64,000 bases of DNA from CBFDBF01 sp050291465. Lineage in GTDB: Bacteria; Pseudomonadota; Gammaproteobacteria; Chromatiales; Chromatiaceae. Below the pieces are notes generated by a model. That model was not told the origin of the DNA and made no database searches. It was given only the letters and a program-made list of their open reading frames with translations. Numbering within the stretch: position 1 is the first letter of the stretch; each line of letters opens with the position of its first letter. The stretch lies in the NCBI GenBank assembly GCA_050291465.1, contig JBNKJV010000004.1, positions 1 to 64,000 on the forward strand. The letters run 5' to 3'. This document shows, piece after piece, positions 55,234 through 64,000 of this stretch. The position numbers and the translations under genes were made by a program.

Positions 55234-57597
55234 TCACTCGCGGGTCTTGAGGACGGCAATCAGATCAAGATGATCAAGCCGGTTGCGCACGACTGCCGCT
55301 GATACGAGAGTAGCCGCCAGGGTGACCAGTACGGCGATCGCGTTGGTGGACGCCTTAATCACCAGGGGGATACGGAAAAGTTCCGAATCCATTGCACTGG
55401 TAATAACCCAACCGAGCCCGGCCCCGACCAGACACCCGAGGGGCAACCCCACAAGGATCAGCAGTCCCGCCTCCCCGAGCAGGATGTAGGAAATCTCGCT
55501 GCGATGAAAGCCCAAGACACGCAAGGTGGCCAGTTCCCTGCCTCGTTCCGAAAGCGCGATGCGCGTACTGTTATAGACCACCCCGAAACCGAGGGCGCAG
55601 GCGAAGGCGGCAAAGAAGGAAACATAGATCATCAGCGTCTCCGCCATGGTGTTATGAAATTCCTCCACCGCCGCTTCCTTCAGGATCACCGAGGCGACCT
55701 TGGGTAGCGCCTTGAGTTCCTTATAGAGATCCTTAACCTGTCTGTAGTCCACCAACAGGTTGACGTACTCCAGGCTCTCACCTTCCCCCATCATGCGGTT
55801 GAAGGCGTTGATGTCCATATGGGCACTCATACCGATATAGGTCTCATAGAGATCGACCACGGGGATTGTCCGTTGCGGCCGCCGCCCCTCCAACACCTCC
55901 ACCCGAACGTCGTCACCGATGCCCACCCCGAGTTTCTCGGCCAGGACGGTGGAAAGCAGCAGACCGTCAGGCGGCACCCGTACCACCCGCCCTCTGGCGT
56001 CGTAGACCTGCTGCAGCTGCGGGTTGGGGGGTACCCCCTGGATGGAACCCCGGTGGCTACGGTTGCCGGCATGGAACTCAACCCCCGTGCTACGCATCGG
56101 CTCGGCGGCCAATACACCCGGCATGCGCCGAAACTCCTGCAGAGTGGTATCCGGAGCGGTCTCAACAAGCCCCACCATCATATCCTGGCGCTGAGCATCA
56201 CTGAAATAGACATCGACGATTTGCTCGATGGAATCAAGCCACTGCAACGCCATGATCATTACCGCCACCGAGAAAGCAATCCCGATACCGGTAAACAGCG
56301 CGCGCAACGGACTACGTTCGATCTGGCGCAGAATAATACGCGTCGGTTGATCCAGCCAGCGCATCAATCTGCTGTCGGAAACACCGGTCCGGCGATATAG
56401 CGGCGGCGCCGGCGGCACCATCGCCTGCGCGGGAGGCAAGTGGGCAGCCTGGCGCACCGCACCCAAACTACCGGTCAGGGCGGCGATGAGACTGACCACG
56501 GCCCCGACCGCAAAAACCCTGGGATCGGGCCGAAAGATCAGAAGAGGAAAACGGTAAAATTCAGCATAGAGTTCGGTGTTTACCTTACCCAGCCAGGCAC
56601 CCACAAACCATCCGAGAATAATACCCACCCCGGCCATGGCCATCACCATCTTGGCGTAGTGCCATCCGACCTGCCGATCGCTATAACCGAAGGCCTTCAT
56701 CAGACCTATTTCACTGCGGTCGGTTGCGATCAGTCGGCTCAGCACCATGTTGCTGAGAAAGGCGGCCACGGCCAGAAAGATGACCGGCAGAATACTCGAC
56801 ATGCGCTTCAACATGCGGATCTCATTCATCAGAAACCAGTTGGAGATCTGGTCCGCACGCGCAATAGCCCCACGCCCACCATAACGCTCGAGCAGATGGT
56901 CGAGCCGTTCTATCACGTTCTGAGGATTGGTGCCGTGAAGCAGACCGAGGCTTAGGTCATTGAAGGCGCCGTCAAGATCATAGACGGCGGCAAGGGTTTC
57001 GCGACCCATCCATATCACACCGAACCGCTTATCATCGGGCATCAGCGCACCGGGGCCGATGGTATAGATGTACTCCGGCGAAAGAGCGATACCCACCACG
57101 GTAAGGGTACGCAGATTACTGTTCATGAGCGCCTGCAGGGTATCACCCGGCTGCAGACCGTGAGCCTCGGCAAAGGGCTCGCTCAGCACCACCTCGTCAG
57201 GGTGTCCGGGACTGACCAGGCGGCCGGAGCGTATCACCAAACGGTTAAGGCGTGACTGCCCCTGCTCGGGGATAGAAACCAGCTGACCGATCACCGGCTC
57301 CTCGAAACCTTCGATAGAGAGCGTCGCCAGATATTTGATACGGTCATCCACGGATCGCACGCCGGGAATGGCACGAATCTGTTCCACCAGCCGCCGGGGA
57401 GCGCGTTTGACGCTGGCAAAGACTTCTCCGAAACGCTGGCGCTCATAATAGGCGTCGGTGGTCGCCGTCAATGCCTGCAGGGCCGAAAGGGACATGACAA
57501 GAACCGCCACTCCGGAGGCGATTACCACGGCAATGGCCAGCACCTGGCCGCGGAGCCGCCAGAGATCTCGCGTCAGCTTCTTATTCAGAGCGCGCAT
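55234..57597 (-). CDS. FtsX/MacB-type ABC transporter permease (two-module)
   Basis: The 787-residue membrane protein has a first helix (about 18-40), a large periplasmic domain and three helices (about 270-380). It then repeats the layout (a helix near 435, periplasmic domain, three helices about 655-775). The two C-terminal three-helix units are FtsX-type permease domains. Such permeases usually drive lipoprotein, peptide or small-molecule export by mechanotransmission. It lies 5 bases beyond the ATPase stop, confirming the operon. Substrate unknown. Confidence 0.9.
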   Translation of the reverse strand: MRALNKKLTRDLWRLRGQVLAIAVVIASGVAVLVMSLSALQALTATTDAYYERQRFGEVFASVKRAPRRLVEQIRAIPGVRSVDDRIKYLATLSIEGFEEPVIGQLVSIPEQGQSRLNRLVIRSGRLVSPGHPDEVVLSEPFAEAHGLQPGDTLQALMNSNLRTLTVVGIALSPEYIYTIGPGALMPDDKRFGVIWMGRETLAAVYDLDGAFNDLSLGLLHGTNPQNVIERLDHLLERYGGRGAIARADQISNWFLMNEIRMLKRMSSILPVIFLAVAAFLSNMVLSRLIATDRSEIGLMKAFGYSDRQVGWHYAKMVMAMAGVGIILGWFVGAWLGKVNTELYAEFYRFPLLIFRPDPRVFAVGAVVSLIAALTGSLGAVRQAAHLPPAQAMVPPAPPLYRRTGVSDSRLMRWLDQPTRIILRQIERSPLRALFTGIGIAFSVAVMIMALQWLDSIEQIVDVYFSDAQRQDMMVGLVETAPDTTLQEFRRMPGVLAAEPMRSTGVEFHAGNRSHRGSIQGVPPNPQLQQVYDARGRVVRVPPDGLLLSTVLAEKLGVGIGDDVRVEVLEGRRPQRTIPVVDLYETYIGMSAHMDINAFNRMMGEGESLEYVNLLVDYRQVKDLYKELKALPKVASVILKEAAVEEFHNTMAETLMIYVSFFAAFACALGFGVVYNSTRIALSERGRELATLRVLGFHRSEISYILLGEAGLLILVGLPLGCLVGAGLGWVITSAMDSELFRIPLVIKASTNAIAVLVTLAATLVSAAVVRNRLDHLDLIAVLKTRE

Positions 57598-57602
57598 GAA
57601 TC

Positions 57603-58331
57603 TTACCAGCTCATTTCACTGACCGGCAGGCGGGTTTCGTTGATCTCGCTATCCACAACCTGTCCGTCGCCGAAATGTATAACCCGATCGGCCATACGGC
57701 CAATCACCGTGTTATGGGTGATCACCGCCGTAGTCGTGCCCAACTCCTTGTTTACCCGCTCGATCGCCTCCAGCACCAGGATACCGGTCTGACTGTCAAG
57801 GGCACCGGTAGGCTCGTCACATAGCAATACATCGGGACGCTTGGCTATGGCCCGGGCGATTGCCACCCGCTGCTGCTCACCACCGGAGAGCTGGGCCGGA
57901 AAGTGATCAAGCCGGTCACCGAGCCCCACCAGGGTAAGCGCCTCCCCGGGATCCATGGGCCGGCGCGCGATTTCGGTCACCAAAGAGACGTTTTCACGTG
58001 CGGTAAGGCTGGGGATCAGATTATAGAACTGGAAAACAAAACCGACGTGGTAACGGCGATACAGGGTCAGAAGAGACTCCTCAGCCCCGGTGATCTCCGT
58101 ATCGCGAAACCGCACCCTGCCGCTGGTGGGGATATCCAACCCACCAAGGATATTGAGCAAGGTGGATTTACCGCTTCCGGACGGTCCGAGAAGCACTACC
58201 AACTCCCCTTCTAACAGTTGAAGGTCAACGCCCCGTAAGGCATGCACATCAACGGACCCGGTATGATAAACCTTGGTCAGCGCCTCTCCGGCAAGGGTGA
58301 TCTCCCTTTTTTCAGTTGCGTCGGGTTCCAA
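57603..58331 (-). CDS. ABC transporter ATPase (LolD/MacB type)
   Basis: The 242-residue protein has Walker A GPSGSGKST (about residue 51), signature LSGGEQQRVAIARA (about 148) and Walker B DEPTGALD (about 172). The sequence FQFYNLIPSLTARENV marks the MacB/LolD/FtsE class, which work with FtsX-type permeases. The start is TTG at 58331, with AGGAG about 11 bases upstream, so it is moderately sure. First gene of the three-gene export operon. Confidence 0.93.
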   Translation of the reverse strand: MEPDATEKREITLAGEALTKVYHTGSVDVHALRGVDLQLLEGELVVLLGPSGSGKSTLLNILGGLDIPTSGRVRFRDTEITGAEESLLTLYRRYHVGFVFQFYNLIPSLTARENVSLVTEIARRPMDPGEALTLVGLGDRLDHFPAQLSGGEQQRVAIARAIAKRPDVLLCDEPTGALDSQTGILVLEAIERVNKELGTTTAVITHNTVIGRMADRVIHFGDGQVVDSEINETRLPVSEMSW

Positions 58332-58575
58332 AAATGACTACTCCTGCCGTTGCCGCCCGCACCACGTCATGACCAGATCGCCGCCGGGATTTATTTTAGC
58401 GGATACACTCCAATTCGAAGTATAGCCACCTCAATAGACCAGGGAATCCCTGAATAGATCCATAATATCCGAGATCCCGCCCTCACGTCTTCATGAAAGC
58501 TCGCGCGGAAAATGATGTTGCTTGTAACTCGCTGCTTATTCCTACCGACCGTATAGAAACCCCAACAGGGGGTAT

Positions 58576-59661
58576 TCAGTTATCGGTAAGTTCGGTGGCG
58601 ATTCGGTAGAACTCCATCTGCAGATCGATGAATTGATCTACGATATCCGGATCAAAATGACTGCCGGAGGCTTTTTGGATCGTTTTCACCGCCTCTTCAT
58701 GGGATACCGGCCCCTTATAAACGCGATAGCTGATCAATGCATCATAGACATCCGCTACCGCCATCAGCCTGCCGGATATGGGTATATCGTCACCTTTCAG
58801 TCCACGCGGATAGCCGGTTCCATCCCATCGCTCATGATGGGTATAGGCGATCTCCCTGGCCATCTGCAGAAAGTCGGTGGTACCCAGCTCCTGCTCCGCG
58901 CGCATAAGTGCTTCGTAACCATAGACGGCATGCTTCTTCATCTCCTCCCACTCACCCGGATCCAGTTTGCCCGGTTTGAGCAGGATATGATCGGGTACGC
59001 CTACCTTGCCGATATCGTGCAACGGTGAGGTCTTGAAAAGCATTTCAATGATCTGGTCACTCAGATAATCGCGGAACCGAGGATGACTTTTCAGACCCTG
59101 GGCCAGTATCCGCACATAGTTCTGGGTACGCAGAATATGCTTCCCCGTTTCCGCATCTCTGGTCTCAGCCAGCGAAGCCATGCAGTAAATAGCGACGTCC
59201 TTGGTGCGATTCAACTCCTCGGTTCGCTCCTGCACCATAGTTTCGAGCATTTGGTTCTGGTCCGTGAGCTGGCGCCGCGCGCGATTAAGGGCCAGATGGG
59301 TTGCCACACGTGCTTTGACGATTGGCGGACTGATCGGCTTGAGAATATAGTCCACCGCACCCAGCTCGAAGCCTTTTACTTCGTCTCCCACTTCACTCTT
59401 GACGGTTAGAAAAATAACGGGGATATCACGGGTAATCGGATTGTTCTTAAGTTCCCTGCAAACCTCGTAGCCGTCCATATCCGGCATCATGATATCCAAC
59501 ATGATCAGATCCGGCAGCGGCTCGGCGTTGGCCAGGCGCAAGGCGTGTTCGCCGTCCTTGGCGACCGACACTTTGTATTCGCCATTAAGCAGTTCCACCA
59601 CAACGTCAATAAAGAACTTCTCGTCATCCACTACCAATATCTTCGCCTTTTCCGTGCTCAT
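58576..59661 (-). CDS. REC-HD-GYP response regulator (c-di-GMP phosphodiesterase)
   Basis: The 361-residue protein has a receiver (about 6-122) with DD12-13, D56 (MLDIMMPDMDG) and K107 (LKPIS), a helical linker, and an HD-GYP domain. The HD pair is H214-D215 (HDIGK) and the GYP region is HHERWDGTGYPRGL at 274-287, all intact. It resembles RpfG, which hydrolyses c-di-GMP on phosphorylation. The ATG overlaps the stop of the upstream hybrid kinase (TAATG), so that kinase is the likely phosphodonor. Confidence 0.95.
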   Translation of the reverse strand: MSTEKAKILVVDDEKFFIDVVVELLNGEYKVSVAKDGEHALRLANAEPLPDLIMLDIMMPDMDGYEVCRELKNNPITRDIPVIFLTVKSEVGDEVKGFELGAVDYILKPISPPIVKARVATHLALNRARRQLTDQNQMLETMVQERTEELNRTKDVAIYCMASLAETRDAETGKHILRTQNYVRILAQGLKSHPRFRDYLSDQIIEMLFKTSPLHDIGKVGVPDHILLKPGKLDPGEWEEMKKHAVYGYEALMRAEQELGTTDFLQMAREIAYTHHERWDGTGYPRGLKGDDIPISGRLMAVADVYDALISYRVYKGPVSHEEAVKTIQKASGSHFDPDIVDQFIDLQMEFYRIATELTDN

Positions 59662-62600
59662 TACCTGGTACCTGTCATATCTGAAATCAACTCCTCTAAA
59701 AGAAGCAGTGCATTATCAAAATCATATTCATTGAGTCGTGCGTTGATCTGCTCCAGGTGTTTTTGTTGATTGGTTTCAAGCGCAAATTGTTCGAGTTGCT
59801 TCAATAGCTTCCGGGCATCCGGATTCCCCTCCCTGAGCATCTGCTGAAGCTGCATAAACAAATCATCCCGGTCACCCTCGGGCACCACCTGTGCGTCTTC
59901 GGCTGCTATTGACGGAACAGATTTTTTATCATGCAGCAGCATGGAAAGACCGTTCAATAGAGCATTAAAGGCCTTATCAAATGAATTCGGCAATCGAACT
60001 TCAACCGCCTCCTTTTCCACCAGCACCTGCTCCAGCTTCTCCGCCTCCTGCTGTAATGTTCGCGCACCGATGTTTCCGGCCACACCTTTCAACGTATGCA
60101 GCACACGGCGCGCATCGTCGCTCTGACCCTTAGCCAACAGCATCCTGATTTTCTGTATGGTATCGCGGTGATTAGCAACAAACTCATCGAGAAGTTTGAG
60201 AAACAGGCTCCTGTTACCGCCGATCCTCTCCAATCCCCAGTTTAGATCAATACCTGGAATTTTTTCCGGCAGCTCAACATCATCCGCCACTGCAATCCGT
60301 TCCGGCGCCTTATCCGTGACCGTAAGCCAGCGACTCAATGTTGTAAAAAGCTGAGTCGGATCAATCGGCTTGGGAATATGCTCATCCATACCCGCCTCCA
60401 GACAGCGCTCCCGCTCGCCGCTCATGGCGTGAGCGGTCATAGCAACCACCGGAAGTTTTTCGTATCGCCCTTGCGCGCGTATCCGTCGGGTTGCTTCATA
60501 TCCATCCATTTCCGGCATCTGAATATCCATCAACACCAGATCGTAGCTGCGGTTTTCCAGAGCCTCGAGCGCCTCGCCGCCATTCCCGGCAATATCCACC
60601 GTCAATCCCATTCCCAACAGGATCTCCTGCGCCACCTGTTGATTAACCACGTTATCCTCTACCAGCAGTACCTGTCCGGAAAGATATTGCCCGCCCACTC
60701 TTACCGGTGGCCCGGCCTTTTCCTCTCCGCTCTTTTCCAGAACGCGAATCACGGTATCGAACAGGGTCGAAGGGCTCGCCGGTTTAATCAGAAAACCATC
60801 CAACCCCGCCGCCTCCACCTGATGCATCACCTCTTCCCGACCATGGGCGGTTATGAGAATCACCGCGGGAATTGACTTGAGACCTACTCCCCGCTTGATC
60901 TCCCTCCCCGCATCCACGCCGTTCAATTCCGGCATGCGCCAATCCATAAGTACCAGCTGGAATGGCTGTCCTTCGGTATCCGCCTGTCGCAGAAGACGCA
61001 GGGCTTCCAGGGCGCCGCTCGCAATGCTCACCTTGAAAGTAAAGGAAGCGAGCCGCCCGCCGAGAATATCCCGCGCCGACGGGTTATCATCCGCCACCAG
61101 CACGCGCAGACCGCGCAGGTCGGGACCTGGAATCCAGTCCCGCTCCGCCGTGCTGCCGATCTCGAAGGGCAGACAGAATCGGAATACACTGCCCTCTCCC
61201 GGGACGCTTTGCACCTCGATTTCCCCTCCCATGAGCTGCACCAGATGCCGGCATATGCTAAGACCAAGGCCGCTACCCCCATAGCGACGCGTGGTGGAGT
61301 CATCCAGCTGGGTAAAGGCCCCGAACAGCCGTGGAATCTGCTCTGCTTCGATACCGATTCCGGTATCGCTGACCGTAAAGCACAGCCTTACCCGGGCCTC
61401 TTCCCGCTCTTCCAGTTCTATATTTACCTGCACCTCTCCCCGTTCCGTGAACTTGACGGCGTTACCCACCAGATTGATCAATACCTGCCCCAGGCGCAAC
61501 GGGTCTCCCACGAGACTGTCGGGAATCTGGGGGTTACGATTAAAGTAGAGTCGCAGACCCTTCTCCTCCGCCTTTATCATGGTGAGGTTGGCCAACCTTT
61601 CGTAGACCTCGTCAAGAGAGAAAGGAACGCACTCGATCTCCAGTTTTCCCGCCTCGATACGCGAAAAGTCGAGGATGTCGTTGATCACCCCCAGAAGCGC
61701 CTGAGCGGAGGCATGGATCTTGTCCAGGTAGTGATACTGACGCGTTGAGAGCTCGGTTTGCAGGGTAAGGTAGCTGAACCCCATGATGGCATTCATAGGG
61801 GTGCGAATCTCATGGCTCATATTGGCCAGAAAGTAGCTCTTGAACCGGTTTGCCTGTTCCGCTTCCGCCTTGGCCACCGCCAGTGCCGCTTTCTGCCGAC
61901 GGGTCTGTGCCACCCACAGCAGGGCGAGCAGCAACAGCGTCGCCGCTCCCGCCACCACCTTCCACAACAGGGCGTAATTGACCTCCACATCATAGCGGAT
62001 CGCCAGGGATTCCTGACGAAGGGAGCGACGCTCGTTTTCGTCGATGGCGTCCAGGGACTTGTCAAGAATTGTCACCAGTTCCGGCCAATCCTTGCGTACA
62101 CCGATGGCCAGATCATTGGCATAGGGGGTCGGCGCCGCAACCTTTATGTTGCCCAATCCAAGCTTATCGATCATATAGCTGCCCAGGGTCAGGTTACCCA
62201 CGTAGGCGTCTACCTGGCCGGTCGAGAGCGCCCGCAACGCTTCGCTGGTGGTATCCACCAGTGTCAGCTGCAGATCAGGATGGTTTGTCTGCAGATACTC
62301 CTGGGTGATGTAGTCACGCTCCACCGCTACCCGTGCTCCCCCCAGATCTTCAATACCGGTAATCAGCGGCGCGTCCTGGCGGGTAAAAACCATTAACGGA
62401 AAATGCAGGTAAGGTTTAGTAAAGTTAAGATATTGGCGTCGTTCCGCGGAAGGCGTAAGAGCGGTAAGCACGTCGATTTCCCCTTCCCGCGCCTTATTCA
62501 TCACCTCCGCCCAGGAAAGTTCGGTCTGGGGGATCATCTCCACGCCGGTCATCCCCTGGATCCGCTGCATGAACTTCGCCGTGATACCCTCATACACTCC

Positions 62601-63995
62601 TTTCGCTGAAACATACTCAAAGGGTTCCCAATCCCTGTCGAAACCGAGGCGCAGACGCGGATGAGCCTGCAGCCAGGCCCGTTCCTCCGAACTCAGCACC
62701 AGTTCCGCCCGCCCGCGGGCAGCCCCTTCCGCCGGCACCCAATGCTTCAGGATATCGCGCCGCTCCGCCTCACCGATACTGGCCAGCACCTTCTGCAGAA
62801 TAGAATGCAGCAGTGGCCAGTCGCGGCGCACACCGATGGCGTTTATCGATGCGACATTCTCGATCTTGCCCTGGATCTGCAGATTGGAGATCAACTCCCG
62901 CTCAATGAGATACAGCGCTACCGCCCGGTTCCCGATGTAAGCGTCTGCCGCCCCTTTGGAAACCGCGTCGAGGGCGTCGCTGGTATGGGCATACTCCTGG
63001 ACGCTTATATCCGGGTACTGCTCGGCGAGAATTTTCGCCAGGACAAACTTCTTCTCAATCGCAACCCTTTTTCCACTCAGATCGCTGATACGGTCGGCGT
63101 AGGGACTCCCCTTACGGGCGATGATGACGTGAGGAATAGTGAGGTAAGGATCGGTGAATAGAAAATCAGCGGTCCGGCTCGGGTGCGGAGTGATCCCGAT
63201 CAGGGCGGGCAGGCGCTTCTCCTTCACCGCCGTGTAGATCTCATCCCAGCTCCCCGGCTGCAGATGTAAAACACCGCCGAGACGGCGATTCATGGCGCGG
63301 ACAAAATCGGCGCCGATACCGCTGGACCGACCCTTGTCATCTACAAAATCCATCGGCGGCCAGGCATTCATGACACCAATAGAAATCTTCGGATGGTCTG
63401 CCAGCCAGGCCTGCTCTTCCCGGGTTAACTGCAACTCCTCCGGTGACATCCCCCGGCTGTCCAGGGATATCCACTGCCGGCGGATAGCGATCCGTTGTTC
63501 GCTGCTGATGCTGTCGAGCCCCTTCTGCAGGATACTCCTGAGCTCCGGCCAGTCGTTGCGGCAACCCATAGCCAGGTTACTCGGTCGACCGAAGCTGGCG
63601 GCGATACGCAGATTTGCAATCTCTTCCCGCTCCAGCCAGTAGCTGGCCACCCCAATACTCAGGATGGTGGCATCGGCGGCGCCCACCGCCACCTGCCTCA
63701 AGGCCGTGGGAATATCCCGGGTCTCCTGAATCTCCACCTCCGGCAGACGTTGGCGCAAATGGGTATTGATGGAATAACCGGCCGGCAAAGCAAGACTGTG
63801 TCCCGCCAGATCTGCTTCACTGAGGATATCGTCTCGCCCTCCCCGGATAATTATCACCCGCTGACTGGTCAGGTAGGGTTCGGTAAAAAGCAGATGAGCA
63901 TCGCGCTCGGAGGTGCGATTGAGCAACGGCAGCAGATCAACCTCTTTCGAAAAGCCCTTCTGCAGCGTCTCCCCCCAGCTTTTTGTCGGCACCAA
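59661..63995 (-). CDS. Multi-SBP hybrid histidine kinase (BvgS/EvgS-like), partial at right edge
   Basis: The visible part (1444 residues; the true start lies beyond the window) has at least three tandem periplasmic SBP_bac_3 (amino-acid-binding-like) domains, the first cut by the edge, at about 1-185, 195-420 and 440-665. A membrane helix (about 675-695), HisKA with the H near 727 (MSHEIRTP) and HATPase (GGSGLGLS) follow. Then come two receivers (LMDWRMPELNG and LMDIQMPEMDG) and an Hpt domain (LHTLKGVAGNIG). This is a complete phosphorelay of the BvgS/EvgS class. It is translationally coupled to the HD-GYP gene, giving a direct route from periplasmic ligands to c-di-GMP. Confidence 0.92.
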   Translation of the reverse strand: MVPTKSWGETLQKGFSKEVDLLPLLNRTSERDAHLLFTEPYLTSQRVIIIRGGRDDILSEADLAGHSLALPAGYSINTHLRQRLPEVEIQETRDIPTALRQVAVGAADATILSIGVASYWLEREEIANLRIAASFGRPSNLAMGCRNDWPELRSILQKGLDSISSEQRIAIRRQWISLDSRGMSPEELQLTREEQAWLADHPKISIGVMNAWPPMDFVDDKGRSSGIGADFVRAMNRRLGGVLHLQPGSWDEIYTAVKEKRLPALIGITPHPSRTADFLFTDPYLTIPHVIIARKGSPYADRISDLSGKRVAIEKKFVLAKILAEQYPDISVQEYAHTSDALDAVSKGAADAYIGNRAVALYLIERELISNLQIQGKIENVASINAIGVRRDWPLLHSILQKVLASIGEAERRDILKHWVPAEGAARGRAELVLSSEERAWLQAHPRLRLGFDRDWEPFEYVSAKGVYEGITAKFMQRIQGMTGVEMIPQTELSWAEVMNKAREGEIDVLTALTPSAERRQYLNFTKPYLHFPLMVFTRQDAPLITGIEDLGGARVAVERDYITQEYLQTNHPDLQLTLVDTTSEALRALSTGQVDAYVGNLTLGSYMIDKLGLGNIKVAAPTPYANDLAIGVRKDWPELVTILDKSLDAIDENERRSLRQESLAIRYDVEVNYALLWKVVAGAATLLLLALLWVAQTRRQKAALAVAKAEAEQANRFKSYFLANMSHEIRTPMNAIMGFSYLTLQTELSTRQYHYLDKIHASAQALLGVINDILDFSRIEAGKLEIECVPFSLDEVYERLANLTMIKAEEKGLRLYFNRNPQIPDSLVGDPLRLGQVLINLVGNAVKFTERGEVQVNIELEEREEARVRLCFTVSDTGIGIEAEQIPRLFGAFTQLDDSTTRRYGGSGLGLSICRHLVQLMGGEIEVQSVPGEGSVFRFCLPFEIGSTAERDWIPGPDLRGLRVLVADDNPSARDILGGRLASFTFKVSIASGALEALRLLRQADTEGQPFQLVLMDWRMPELNGVDAGREIKRGVGLKSIPAVILITAHGREEVMHQVEAAGLDGFLIKPASPSTLFDTVIRVLEKSGEEKAGPPVRVGGQYLSGQVLLVEDNVVNQQVAQEILLGMGLTVDIAGNGGEALEALENRSYDLVLMDIQMPEMDGYEATRRIRAQGRYEKLPVVAMTAHAMSGERERCLEAGMDEHIPKPIDPTQLFTTLSRWLTVTDKAPERIAVADDVELPEKIPGIDLNWGLERIGGNRSLFLKLLDEFVANHRDTIQKIRMLLAKGQSDDARRVLHTLKGVAGNIGARTLQQEAEKLEQVLVEKEAVEVRLPNSFDKAFNALLNGLSMLLHDKKSVPSIAAEDAQVVPEGDRDDLFMQLQQMLREGNPDARKLLKQLEQFALETNQQKHLEQINARLNEYDFDNALLLLEELISDMTGTR

Positions 63996-64000
63996 AACAA

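Overview
The window looks like chromosomal DNA of a sulfur-metabolising gammaproteobacterium, perhaps Chromatiales-like. This is inferred from CreB/CreC, many multiheme and monoheme c-type cytochromes, thiosulfate/tetrathionate-type enzymes, a PEP-CTERM protein, an exosortase and a very high density of c-di-GMP and two-component proteins. No rRNA, tRNA, CRISPR array or intact mobile element was seen.

Layout. (1) 1-3.5 kb, minus strand: a decayed RTX region with a short RTX/EF-hand calcium-binding protein, two paralogous small membrane proteins and a frameshifted fragment of the C39-like domain of a HlyB-type exporter. (2) 3.6-9.7 kb, minus strand: a run of poorly characterised membrane, zinc-ribbon and repeat proteins, including a half-length GDT1-type protein. 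(3) 9.8-10.4 kb: a PEP-CTERM protein, followed by an 810-bp gene-free stretch with an orphan terminator. (4) 11.2-13.2 kb: an SLC13/TrkA-C permease. (5) 13.4-18.3 kb: creB, creC, a VIT/VWA protein with a C-terminal MPEPE-TM-Arg tail, and an exosortase, with a perfect CreB-type site (TTCAC-N6-TTCAC) in front of the VIT gene. (6) 18.4-26.7 kb, minus strand: two GGDEF-EAL proteins and a hybrid kinase with a PhnD-like periplasmic sensor.

(7) 27-40 kb is a sulfur and cytochrome region: a TsdA-like diheme cytochrome, a SulP permease, an SLC13 permease, two small cytochromes, a Crp/Fnr regulator, a membrane-anchored diheme peroxidase, a DUF4242 protein, an octaheme tetrathionate-reductase-like cytochrome with cytochrome b and cytochrome c partners, and a YeeE/YedE-type (thiosulfate) transporter closed by a strong terminator. 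(8) 40-52 kb is a signalling region: a large hybrid kinase, a REC-EAL protein, a REC protein with an HD-GYP-associated-like tail, a heptamer tandem repeat, a Cache-PAS-GGDEF protein, and a GGDEF-EAL protein paired with a PhnD-type binding protein. (9) 52.5-58.3 kb: an Ala-rich repeat lipoprotein, a STAS-like protein and an MFP/FtsX/ATPase export system. (10) 58.6-64 kb: an HD-GYP response regulator translationally coupled to a multi-SBP hybrid kinase that runs off the right edge.

How the genes may work together: the sulfur cluster could interconvert thiosulfate and tetrathionate and move sulfur anions, with the divergent PhnD-type kinase as a possible sensor. The creBC-VIT-exosortase block looks like a self-contained, stress-regulated surface-protein sorting system. 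The remaining kinases and cyclases form a dense c-di-GMP network.
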